Assembly: GCF_001524445.2 (NCBI RefSeq)
Contig: NZ_CP013417.1
Span: 1,922,001-1,986,000, forward strand
Length of the DNA stretch: 64,000 bases
Direction of reading: 5' to 3'
Source of the DNA: Burkholderia savannae
Lineage (GTDB): Bacteria; Pseudomonadota; Gammaproteobacteria; Burkholderiales; Burkholderiaceae
Positions 48,570 through 56,257 of this stretch are shown piece by piece; position 1 is the stretch's first letter, and each line of letters starts with the position of its first letter. The notes below the pieces were generated by a model. It did no database searches and was not told the origin of the DNA. It worked only from the letters and a program-made list of their open reading frames with translations. A program made the translations under genes and the position numbers.

Positions 48570-49631
48570 TCATGCGGAGATCGTCACGTCGATGTCGTCG
48601 TAGCGCCTGATCCGGTAGATGAGCGCCGAGACGGCCCAGCTCGCGACGAACAGTCCGATCACGAAATAGCCGAGCACGCCGAAGTGCTCGGCCGCCATCG
48701 CGACGAAGTCCCAGAGGCCGCCCTTGAGCGCGAGCTTGTCGCCGACGAGGGCGAGCGCCTCGATGCCGCCGATCACGACCGCCACGAGCACCGACACGAA
48801 CGTGATCGTCATGTTGTAGTAGATCTTGCGGATCGGCCGCACGAACGCCCAGCGGTACGCGCCCATCATCATGATGCCGTCCGTCGTGTCGACGAGCGTC
48901 ATGCCCGCGGTGAAGAGAACGGGCAGCGCCATCACGGACCAGAACGACAGCCCGCCGTGCGCCTGCGTGGCCGAGATGCCGAACAGCGCGATCTCGGTCG
49001 CTGTGTCGAAGCCCAGGCCGAACAGGAAGCCGATCGGATACAGGTGCCAGCTGCGCGACACGATCGCGAACAGCGGCCGGAAGATCCGCGCGAAGAAGCC
49101 GCGCCGGTTGAGCAGCAGGTCGAGATCCTGCTCGACGAGCGGCTCGCCGCGCCGCACCGCGCGGAACGTCCGGTGCACGGAGATCAGGATCAGCAGGTTC
49201 GCGAACGCGAGCACGAGCAGGAAAAACGCCGACACGCTCGTGCCGATCACGCCGCCCCACGCCTTCATCCCTTCGAAGCGCTCGGCGAGCGTCGCGGCCG
49301 TCAAGGCGACGGCGACCGTCATCAGGATCACGACCGTCGAGTGGCCGAGCGAGAAGAAGAGCCCCGCGCCGAGCGGATTCTTTTTCTCGTGCATCAGCTT
49401 GCGCGTGACGTTGTCGATCGCGGCGATGTGGTCGGCGTCGACCGCATGGCGCAGCCCGAACGTATAGGCGAGGAGCGCCGTGCCGAGCAGCACCGGCTGG
49501 CCGTGGAACGCGGCGAACGCCCAGATCCACGCGCCGACGTTGAACGCGATCAGCAGCGCGTAGATGCCGACGATCTTGCTGCGGAGCTCGGCGGGGCTGT
49601 CGTTGAAGAGACGGAGAAACGATTTGAGCAT
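48570..49631 (-). CDS. High-affinity cobalt/nickel permease (NiCoT, HoxN/NixA family)
   Basis: A 353-residue inner-membrane permease with about eight helices. The NiCoT signature in TM2 is RHAVDADHIAAIDNVTRK (about residues 61-78). Further signatures are LGHSTVV (about residue 95) and LGFDTATEIALFGISA with GMTLVDTTDGIMM. Location behind a B12 riboswitch and ahead of cobW-cobN argues for cobalt as the substrate. GGGAGC precedes the ATG at 49631. A leader of some 360 bases separates it from the riboswitch. Confidence 0.94.
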   Translation of the reverse strand: MLKSFLRLFNDSPAELRSKIVGIYALLIAFNVGAWIWAFAAFHGQPVLLGTALLAYTFGLRHAVDADHIAAIDNVTRKLMHEKKNPLGAGLFFSLGHSTVVILMTVAVALTAATLAERFEGMKAWGGVIGTSVSAFFLLVLAFANLLILISVHRTFRAVRRGEPLVEQDLDLLLNRRGFFARIFRPLFAIVSRSWHLYPIGFLFGLGFDTATEIALFGISATQAHGGLSFWSVMALPVLFTAGMTLVDTTDGIMMMGAYRWAFVRPIRKIYYNMTITFVSVLVAVVIGGIEALALVGDKLALKGGLWDFVAMAAEHFGVLGYFVIGLFVASWAVSALIYRIRRYDDIDVTISA

Positions 49632-49997
49632 GGCGCTCCCTTTGCGAACCGGTCGACAAACAAGACGAATGCCAACACGCGCGACATCGCGCGCGATGCG
49701 CGTGCCGCCGCGCCCGGTTCGTCGTCCGTCCGCGCGCACTGCGCGCCGCTGCGCATTTGCAACGCGCGCGTTTGCGACATGCGCATATGCAACGTGCGCG
49801 CCGGCCGCTCGCGCAGATGCGACTCGCGCGGCGCGGGCCGAAGCACGCGGCACCGGACGGGGATGAGCCAGGCAAGGCGGCGTCGAGCGACGCGATGAAG
49901 CCGTGGACGACGCGCCGCATCCCCGCGGCGCTGAACCCTGGGGCCGCTCGCCGTCGCGGCGGCGGATGCGCTCGAACGGCGAACGGGCCCCGTGTCT
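49632..49997. other. Leader between riboswitch 2 and the permease
   Basis: About 365 bases of probably transcribed, untranslated DNA. It includes three imperfect 15-bp repeats at 49751-49795 (GCGCATTTGCAACGC, GCGCGTTTGCGACAT, GCGCATATGCAACGT). No supported gene. Confidence 0.5.
49751..49795. repeat. 15-bp imperfect tandem repeat, three units
   Basis: The units share GCGC-R-TWTGC-R-AC. They lie in the long leader between riboswitch 2 and the Co/Ni permease start codon. Confidence 0.7.
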
Positions 49998-50205
49998 CGG
50001 CCGGTATCCGGGCTGACGAAAACGCCGCTTCACCTTCCCGGACGCGATGCGTCCAGTGGTTGGCCGCGCATGCCGGCGGGCATGCGGAGAAGCGGGCGCC
50101 GCATCGCTCGCGCGATGCCTTCGCTTACCGTTGCGGGGGCAGCGCAGGTTGGCGAGCCGCGACGCGGCGACGCTCCCTGCTTCCCGTTTGACTGCGTGCG
50201 ACAAG
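49998..50205 (-). ncRNA. Cobalamin riboswitch 2 (Co/Ni permease-cobW-cobN-chlI-chlD unit)
   Basis: Read on the minus strand, the aptamer shows GTCAAACGGGAAGCAGG (50191-50175), GCTGCCCCCGCAACGGTAAGC (about 50142-50122), CCACTG (about 50058), CGGGAAGG (about 50041-50034) and the B12 box GTCAGCCCGGATACCGGCC (50017-49999). Ends are estimates. It should shut off cobalt uptake and chelation genes when the cofactor is plentiful. Confidence 0.93.
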
Positions 50206-50734
50206 AACCCGCACGCGAGCACCGAAACGCGAGCGAGTGTAGGCGCGCGGGCGCGGTGCGTCAAGGCGGACAAAAGGCGCGGAAGGACGACGCGGGCGCG
50301 GCGGGTGTCGCGCAGCACGGCGGCTGGAACACGTCACGACCGATGGCGGGCCGGCGCGCGAGCGGCGTCGATCGCCGCGCCGCGGCCGAAGCGGCGCGTC
50401 GATCGGAGCCGCGCCGGATCAGCCGACACCGCGCGCCGGATGCGGCGTGTCACGGCTGCCCGGCGCGCGAGCGGGCGCAGACGGCGCTCGCGCGCGCAAG
50501 CCGGACGCCGCGCCGACGGCCGGCTCGCGCCGCCCCGCGCGGTCGGCCCGGTCGGCCGCCTGCGCATGCCGCGCTGCCCGCGCCGCCCGCCCGGCGCGAT
50601 CCGGGCGGAGCCGTCGGCCCTCGCCGGCCGCGAGCGCCGACGCCCGCTGCCCGCCCGCCGCGCGCCTTCGGCGGCGTGCCCTCGCGTGTTCGGCGCTGTG
50701 CTATCGTATGCGCGCGTTCGGTGCTCGAGCGCGC
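50206..50734. other. Region between two divergent riboswitches
   Basis: About 530 very GC-rich bases that must hold the promoters of both riboswitch-controlled units. No gene is supported. TATCGTATG near 50702 is a possible -10 for the rightward unit. Confidence 0.45.
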
Positions 50735-50925
50735 GACCCGCGCGCTCAGTCAAACGGGAAACAGGAAGCGGCGAGCCCGCGCAGCCTGTGCTGTCCCCGC
50801 AACGGTACGCCGCCTGCGACGCGCCCGCCGCGTTCGCGCATTCCGCCATCGCGCCACTGTCCTCGCCACGGACGGGAAGGCGGCGGAATGGCAAGCGGCC
50901 AGCCCGGATACCGGCCGACGCAAGG
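50735..50925 (+). ncRNA. Cobalamin riboswitch 3 (cobE-cobO-cobB unit)
   Basis: The elements appear in order: GTCAAACGGGAAACAGG (50749-50765), GCTGTCCCCGCAACGGTACGC (about 50790-50810), GCCACTGT (about 50853), CGGGAAGG (50873-50880) and GCCAGCCCGGATACCGGCC (50898-50916). Core strings are almost identical to riboswitch 2. It ends about 110 bases before cobE. Confidence 0.93.
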
Positions 50926-51035
50926 GGCGAGCCGCGCTCGCCGAACGCCCGGTTCCGCGGGGGACGGAACCGGGCGCGCAACCCACGCAGCATGACGCGC
51001 CGGCTCGCGAGCCGGCCGTCGATGGCCGAGGCCGC

Positions 51036-51509
51036 ATGACTCCATTCGCTCCAAGCCGCCGGAACCCGCGCGAGCGCGACTCGCTCGCGCACCGCCCGAT
51101 GATGCGCGTCGCGCTCGGCATCGGCTGCCGCGCGGGACGGCCCGCCGATGCGATCGAGGCCGCGATTCGCGCCGCGCTCGCGCAACTGCCGGATGCGTCG
51201 CTCGCCGACGTCGGCGTGGTCGCCACGCTCGACGCGAAGGCGCGCGAGCCGGGCCTCGTCGAATGCTGCGCGCGCAACGGCTGGCCGCTCGCCGCGTTTT
51301 CGCGCGACGAGATCGCCGCGCAGCTCGCGCGTTTCGCCCGCGACGCGCGGCGCGCGGCCGGCGCCGCGCCGTCGCTCGCCGCGCGCGCGCGCTTCGGCGT
51401 CGACGGCGTCTGCGAGCCATGCGCGCTCCTCGCCGCGCCGAACGGCGCGCTCGTCGTGCGCAAGCTCGCGCTCGACGGCGTGACGGCGGCGCTCGCCGGC
51501 CCGCTGTAA
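51036..51509 (+). CDS. cobE: CobE/CbiG C-terminal domain protein
   Basis: A 157-residue protein whose core starts VALGIGCRAGRPADAIEAAIRAAL, the glycine/cysteine-arginine motif of CobE. It continues VGVVATLDAKAREPGLVECCARNGWPLAAFS and VDGVCEPCALLAA, both characteristic. CobE is needed in aerobic B12 synthesis; its exact role is not settled (a binding or chaperone function has been proposed). The ATG at 51036 has GAGG upstream; MMRVALGIG at 51099 is an alternative. It is the first gene behind riboswitch 3. Confidence 0.88.
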   Translation: MTPFAPSRRNPRERDSLAHRPMMRVALGIGCRAGRPADAIEAAIRAALAQLPDASLADVGVVATLDAKAREPGLVECCARNGWPLAAFSRDEIAAQLARFARDARRAAGAAPSLAARARFGVDGVCEPCALLAAPNGALVVRKLALDGVTAALAGPL

Positions 51510-51560
51510 CGCGCGCCCTCTTCCGATCCACGAACGACACGACTCACAGGACTCCAGTCG

Positions 51561-52163
51561 ATGAAAACCGATTCCGAATCGCATCAACGCATGGCCGAGC
51601 GCCGCCGCGCGGGCCACGAGAAAAAGCAGGCGGCCGCGACCGCCGAGAAAGGCCTCTTGATCGTCCACACGGGCAACGGCAAGGGCAAGAGCACGGCCGC
51701 GTTCGGGATGGCCGTGCGCATGCTCGGCCACGGGATGCGGATCGGCGTCGTGCAGTTCATCAAGGGCGCGCTGCATACGTCCGAGCGCGATTTTCTCGGC
51801 GCGAACGCGCAGTGTGATTTCGTCACGATGGGCGACGGCTACACGTGGAACACGCAGAACCGCGACGCCGACATCGCGACCGCGCGCCGCGGCTGGGACG
51901 AGGCGCGCCGGATGATCGAAAGCGGCGACTACCGGATGGTGATCCTCGACGAGCTGAACACGGTGCTCAAGTACGAATACCTGCCGCTCGACGAAGTGCT
52001 CGCGACGCTCGCCGCGCGCGCGCCGACGCTGCACGTCGTCGTGACGGGCCGGCACGCGCCCGACGCGCTCGTCGACGCGGCCGATCTCGTCACCGAGATG
52101 CGGCTCGTCAAGCATCCGTACAAGGAGCAAGGCGTGAAGGCGCAGCGCGGCGTGGAGTTCTGA
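51561..52163 (+). CDS. cobO: Cob(I)yrinic acid a,c-diamide adenosyltransferase
   Basis: A 200-residue CobA/CobO/BtuR-type enzyme that transfers the 5'-deoxyadenosyl group of ATP to Co(I). The P-loop is HTGNGKGKSTAAFG (about residues 36-49). RIGVVQFIKG, DELNTVLKYEYLP and the C-terminal KHPYKEQGVKAQRGVEF tail are all characteristic. It lies between cobE and cobB, starting 51 bases after cobE. Confidence 0.96.
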   Translation: MKTDSESHQRMAERRRAGHEKKQAAATAEKGLLIVHTGNGKGKSTAAFGMAVRMLGHGMRIGVVQFIKGALHTSERDFLGANAQCDFVTMGDGYTWNTQNRDADIATARRGWDEARRMIESGDYRMVILDELNTVLKYEYLPLDEVLATLAARAPTLHVVVTGRHAPDALVDAADLVTEMRLVKHPYKEQGVKAQRGVEF

Positions 52164-52167
52164 CGCG

Positions 52168-53733
52168 ATGCCCGCCTGCCCCGCGCTCTTCGTGAGCGCC
52201 GCCGCGTCCGGCCAGGGCAAGACGTCGGTGACGGCGGCGCTCGCGCGCCATCACCGGCGGCTCGGGCGGCGCGTGCGCGTGTTCAAGACCGGCCCGGATT
52301 TTCTCGATCCGATGCTGCTCGCGCGCGCGAGCGGCGCGAGCGTCTATTCGCTCGATCTCGGGATGGTCGGCGAGCGCGGCTGCCGCACGCTGCTCGCGCG
52401 CGCGGCGGCCGACGCGGACGTGATCCTGATCGAAGGCGTGATGGGGCTCTTCGACGGCACGCCGTCGAGCGCCGATCTCGCGCAGGCGTTTGGCGTGCCG
52501 GTCGCCGCGGTGATCTCCGCGCAGTCGATGGCGCAGACCTTCGCCGCGCTCGCGTTCGGGCTCGCGCGTTTCCGCCCCGGCGTGCCGTTTCACGGCGTGT
52601 TCGCGAACCGCGTCGGCTCCGAGCGTCACGCGCAGCTGCTGCGCGGCGCGCTGCCCGCCTCGATCCGCTGGCTCGGCCATCTGCCGCGTGACGCACAGAT
52701 CGCGCTGCCGGAGCGGCATCTCGGGCTGCATCAGCCGGACGACGTCGCCGATCTCGATGCGCGCCTCGACCGCGCGGCCGACGCGATCGCGCACACGGCG
52801 CTCGCGGAATTGCCGCCCGTCGTCGAATTCGCGTTCGAAGCGGGCCGCGACGGCGGCGGCACCATCGCGACGCCGTGCGCCGCTCACGCCCGCCATCGCG
52901 CGCCTTCGACGCCCCGCGCCGCCGACGATCGCGACGATGTCGCGGCGGCGGCGAATGCGGCCACCGAGGCGAACGAGGCCAATGAGGCGGATGAGGCGGA
53001 TGAGGCGGATGAGGCGGACGCCGCCGATCGTGCGCGCGAAACGATCGCGGCGGCCAATCACTCGGACGGCGACGGCGACAGCGCCGCGTCCGCCGCGCCG
53101 GCCCGCGCGACCAACGACGCCGCGTCGCGCCTCGCCGGCAAACGGATCGCGATCGCGCGCGACGCGGCGTTCTCGTTCATCTACCCGGCGAACCTCGATC
53201 AACTGGAGGCGCTCGGCGCCGAGCTCGCGTTCTTCTCGCCGCTCGCCGACGAGCCGGTGCCGGACGGCGCCGATGCGCTCTATCTGCCGGGCGGCTATCC
53301 GGAGCTGCACGCGGCGCGGCTCGCGGCGAACGCGACGGCCGCGCGCTCGATCGCCGCGCACGTGGCGGCGGGCCGGCGCGTCGTCGCGGAATGCGGCGGC
53401 ATGCTGTACCTGAGCGATTCGCTGACGGACGCCGACGGCGTGAAAACGCCGATGCTCGGCCTGGTGCCCGGCCACGCGGCGATGCAGCGGCGCTTCGCCG
53501 CGCTCGGCATGCAGACGCTCGCGACGCGCTTCGGCGCGATGACGGGCCATACGTTCCACTATTCGCGCTTCGCGACGCCGCTTGCGCCCGCCGCCGCCGC
53601 GACGCGGCCGGACGACGGCGCGGCGGGCGAAGCCGTGTATCGGCACGGCCCGATCGTCGCGACCTATCTGCATGCGTACTGGCCGTCGAATCCGCGCGCG
53701 GCGGCGGCGCTTTTCGCGGGCGACATGCTCTGA
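52168..53733 (+). CDS. cobB: Cobyrinic/hydrogenobyrinic acid a,c-diamide synthase
   Basis: A 521-residue glutamine-dependent amidotransferase. The N-terminal ATPase domain has SAAASGQGKTSVTAALARH (residues 10-28) and VILIEGVMGLFDG. The C-terminal triad-type GATase domain (about 325-521) has YLPGGYPELHAARLA, the nucleophilic Cys in VVAECGGMLYLS, and TYLHAYW. The domains are separated by an acidic, Ala/Glu/Asp-rich insertion at about 240-315, encoded by a 9-bp repeat. The start codon lies two bases after the cobO stop. A 16-bp hairpin follows directly. Confidence 0.95.
   Translation: MPACPALFVSAAASGQGKTSVTAALARHHRRLGRRVRVFKTGPDFLDPMLLARASGASVYSLDLGMVGERGCRTLLARAAADADVILIEGVMGLFDGTPSSADLAQAFGVPVAAVISAQSMAQTFAALAFGLARFRPGVPFHGVFANRVGSERHAQLLRGALPASIRWLGHLPRDAQIALPERHLGLHQPDDVADLDARLDRAADAIAHTALAELPPVVEFAFEAGRDGGGTIATPCAAHARHRAPSTPRAADDRDDVAAAANAATEANEANEADEADEADEADAADRARETIAAANHSDGDGDSAASAAPARATNDAASRLAGKRIAIARDAAFSFIYPANLDQLEALGAELAFFSPLADEPVPDGADALYLPGGYPELHAARLAANATAARSIAAHVAAGRRVVAECGGMLYLSDSLTDADGVKTPMLGLVPGHAAMQRRFAALGMQTLATRFGAMTGHTFHYSRFATPLAPAAAATRPDDGAAGEAVYRHGPIVATYLHAYWPSNPRAAAALFAGDML
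52966..53019 (+). repeat. 9-bp coding tandem repeat within cobB
   Basis: Six units of the form GAGGCGGAT (first two variants GAGGCGAAC and GAGGCCAAT, last GAGGCGGAC) encode a run of Glu-Ala-Asn/Asp triplets in the interdomain linker. Copy number changes would keep the frame. Confidence 0.95.
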
Positions 53734-53799
53734 CGCGTTGCCGCCCGGCTCGGGCAGCCGGGTCGCGCCCGCCGTCATGCCTCGCCGGGCGGCAACGCG
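53734..53799 (+). terminator. Long hairpin immediately after cobB
   Basis: CGCGTTGCCGCCCGGC (53734-53749) and GCCGGGCGGCAACGCG (53784-53799) are perfect 16-base complements. They are separated by 34 bases that contain a smaller internal hairpin. The stem begins at the base after the cobB stop codon. It may serve as terminator or 3' stabiliser; no U-tract. Confidence 0.55.
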
Positions 53800-53963
53800 G
53801 AATTGCAACGCGGGGTTGAATTTCAGCAGGCCGCGCGTTCGCGCCGCGCCGCGGCAGCCGCTCCGCACATGCGCGGCAGCCGGCCGGCGCGACGCTCGGC
53901 GGCGACGCTTCGCCCGCGCGCGGCGCGCGCCGCAAGCGCCTCTCGCCGCGGCGGCCGCGGGCA

Positions 53964-55277
53964 TCAAGCGAGCAGCGTGTCGTCGTGCGCCATCATCAGC
54001 GTGCGCATGTCGTGCCACATTCCGTAGTAATGCACGATGAAGCTGTCGGGGCGGCGAAACAGCCAGGGCGTGTTGATGCCGATCATGTCCAAGACGGCTT
54101 CGTCCTGAAGCAAGCCGGCCCTCGACATCGCCTCGATGAACTGGAGCTGGTCGCCGTCGCCGGCATAGACGCCGGATCGGTCGGGCATCGCGGCGATCGT
54201 CGCCATGAGATCGCGCAGCATCGCGTCGTTGCGCGGCGTGCGCCGAAAGCCCATCACCCCCGAGTTGAACGGCCACTGGCCGACGTCGCGCGCGAGCAGC
54301 ACGTCGCGGCCTTCGAGCATCGGCTCGAGCTTGCGATGCGGGTCGGCGATCAGCACGTCGGCGTCGAGCCAGACGACCCAGTCGTGATGTTGCAGGTAGC
54401 TGTGCAGCAGCCACGGCTTGAACCAGTTGCCGGTTGCGTCCAGGCCGATTTCGCGCGGAATGTCGCGATGCACGTAGAGCGTGTAGCCCTGCGCTTCGCA
54501 GTAGCGGCGGAAATTGCCTTCCGCGATTCGCGCATAACTTTCGATGTGGGAGGTATAGAGCGTCGTGAGCGCGATCGCGCGGCCGGGATTGTACGTGCTG
54601 CGCTCGGCGGCGTCGGCGGCCGGATACTGCGGAAACGAAAACATCGGCAGCGCGGCGGCGCGGCACCGGTTGACGTGCTCGACGAGCACGTCCCGGAAGC
54701 GCGGCGTCACGCCTTTGTGATCCGGCGAATCCGGCGCGTCGTCGATGCTGACCGCGAACGTCGGCACCCGGCTCCAGAGCGGATCGTAGTTGTATCCGGT
54801 CGGCATGACGGCGCAGATCCCGTCGATCAACGTCATGTAGTGCTGCGTGTCGAGACCGGCGAGCAACGCGGCTTCGGACGTCGGCGGGCCCTCGCCGCCG
54901 AGCCGGCATTGCTTCACGAGCCGCAGCACGGCCTCTCGCACGGCTTGCGTGTTGCGCCAGAACTGCACGTCGACCTGCGGCAGCGCATGCGAGGACGTGC
55001 GCACGAGCAGCATGTCGCGACCGGCCATCAGGCGCTCGATCGCAACGGGCTCGACGATCGCCGCGTCTTCGCTCAGCAGCAGCACAAGCTCGCCCGGCCG
55101 CGCGCGCCGCAACGCGTCGAGCAGCGCTTCGTAGCGGTACAGCGCACGCAGCGGAAGCGCTTGCGGCATCGCGCAGGCGTCGATCACCTCGTGGCGATAT
55201 CCGTGCAGCCGCGCATACTGCCGATGATTGGCGAGGCTGGCCGGCGCGGGATGGCAAAAATGGCTGAGCACGATCAT
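53964..55277 (-). CDS. Putative glycosyltransferase with two related halves
   Basis: A 437-residue protein resembling GMA12/MNN10-type (GT34-like) galactosyl/mannosyltransferases in its second half. YTSHIESYARIAEGNFRRYC and NWFKPWLLHSYLQHHDWVVWLDADVLI contain the DxD metal/nucleotide-sugar motif (about residue 310), followed by FNSGVMGFRRTPRN and GDGDQLQF. The first half repeats this layout in degenerate form (YARLHGYRHEVIDA, LVLLLSEDAAI, VQFWRN). The ATG at 55277 overlaps the stop of the upstream methyltransferase. Acceptor unknown; it could act on a surface polysaccharide or small molecule. Confidence 0.7.
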   Translation of the reverse strand: MIVLSHFCHPAPASLANHRQYARLHGYRHEVIDACAMPQALPLRALYRYEALLDALRRARPGELVLLLSEDAAIVEPVAIERLMAGRDMLLVRTSSHALPQVDVQFWRNTQAVREAVLRLVKQCRLGGEGPPTSEAALLAGLDTQHYMTLIDGICAVMPTGYNYDPLWSRVPTFAVSIDDAPDSPDHKGVTPRFRDVLVEHVNRCRAAALPMFSFPQYPAADAAERSTYNPGRAIALTTLYTSHIESYARIAEGNFRRYCEAQGYTLYVHRDIPREIGLDATGNWFKPWLLHSYLQHHDWVVWLDADVLIADPHRKLEPMLEGRDVLLARDVGQWPFNSGVMGFRRTPRNDAMLRDLMATIAAMPDRSGVYAGDGDQLQFIEAMSRAGLLQDEAVLDMIGINTPWLFRRPDSFIVHYYGMWHDMRTLMMAHDDTLLA

Positions 55278-55966
55278 GGCGTGGCCTGCAGCTCCTCGGC
55301 CCGGCGCCGGACCCGCTTGCGCACGCTGTCCATGTCCCATAGCCCGAGGCAGCGATCGGACATCGGCACCACGCCGATGTCGGGCCCGTAGATGATGCTT
55401 TCGTGACTCCCCTCGATCAGCAGCGACAGCGGAGCATCGAGATCGTAAGGCGCCATCTCCAGATTGATGGGCGTCCATTGGCCGGTGACGATGTCCGCGT
55501 TGCGCGGATACGTGCGATACACGAAGGTGGTGGTCAGCAGAAAGCGTGCGGACGTGTTCGCGAAACGTTCGAACGCGCGGAACACGTCGGCGTGAGAAAA
55601 ATGGAACAGGCAGTCGCGGCACAGAATCAGATCGGCTTGCGGCAGCGCGTCGTGCAGGAGATCGAGATGCATGAAGCGGCGGTTCGCCGCCGCCCACGCC
55701 TGCTGGTTGGCGGCGACGAGATCCGGCACGATGTCGGCGCCGATATAGTCGATGCCGGTGAGATCGACGTGGCGCATCCAGTTGAAATCGCCGCACGGCA
55801 CGTCGAGCATCGACTTCACGCCGAAGCGGCGCAGCAGCCCGGGCAATTCGCGAATGATCTGCGCCGCATTCTTCAGCTCGGAACCCCAGCCGGACACGCT
55901 CTCCTGCGAATGCCAACCTTTTTCGTCGTAGATCTTCTGGAATACTTGCGACGCGTCGTCTTCCAT
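55274..55966 (-). CDS. SAM-dependent methyltransferase (class I)
   Basis: A 230-residue protein. Motif I is SMLDVPCGDFNWMRHVDL (about residues 51-68), followed by YIGADIVPDLV and DLILCRDCLFHFSHADVFRAF. The conserved RDCLFHFS core recalls small methyltransferases often coupled to glycosyltransferases. The ATG at 55966 has AAGGGG upstream; the longer frame is shadow sequence. It is the first gene of a two-gene unit, overlapping the glycosyltransferase at ATGA, so both probably act on the same glycan. Confidence 0.8.
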   Translation of the reverse strand: MEDDASQVFQKIYDEKGWHSQESVSGWGSELKNAAQIIRELPGLLRRFGVKSMLDVPCGDFNWMRHVDLTGIDYIGADIVPDLVAANQQAWAAANRRFMHLDLLHDALPQADLILCRDCLFHFSHADVFRAFERFANTSARFLLTTTFVYRTYPRNADIVTGQWTPINLEMAPYDLDAPLSLLIEGSHESIIYGPDIGVVPMSDRCLGLWDMDSVRKRVRRRAEELQATP

Positions 55967-56175
55967 GTCACACACCCCTTCTTTCGCGAAGCATTGCGGT
56001 CGGTCAGCGCCTGCCGGGTCGTGGCAAAAGAAAGGCTGCTGCGGTCGGACTGGCGATGCGCATCGGATTATACGACGCCAAAATCGACGGCACGGCACGG
56101 CGTGGCCGGCCGGCTCGACGGGCCCGGCCGGCGTGCGCGATGGCGCCGCACTCGCCTTGCCGGCAAACGACACGC

Positions 56176-56217
56176 AACGAAGCGGGCATGCCGCCGATAC
56201 GGCGTACCCGCTTCGTT
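56176..56217 (-). terminator. Hairpin after the formyltransferase gene
   Basis: AACGAAGCGGG and CCCGCTTCGTT form a perfect 11-bp outer stem. It is extended inward to about 18 bp with one mismatch and one wobble around a 6-base loop. It lies about 40 bases beyond the end of the leftward siderophore operon. Confidence 0.6.
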
Positions 56218-56257
56218 CATTTACCGAGCCGAAAGAACCGCTGCTTGCGCGGCCCGC

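Noticed and set aside
42445..48603. A 2052-codon open frame on the plus strand opposite cobN and cobW
   Set aside because: It is arginine/alanine-rich and lies exactly antisense to well-recognised genes; a high-GC codon-bias shadow.
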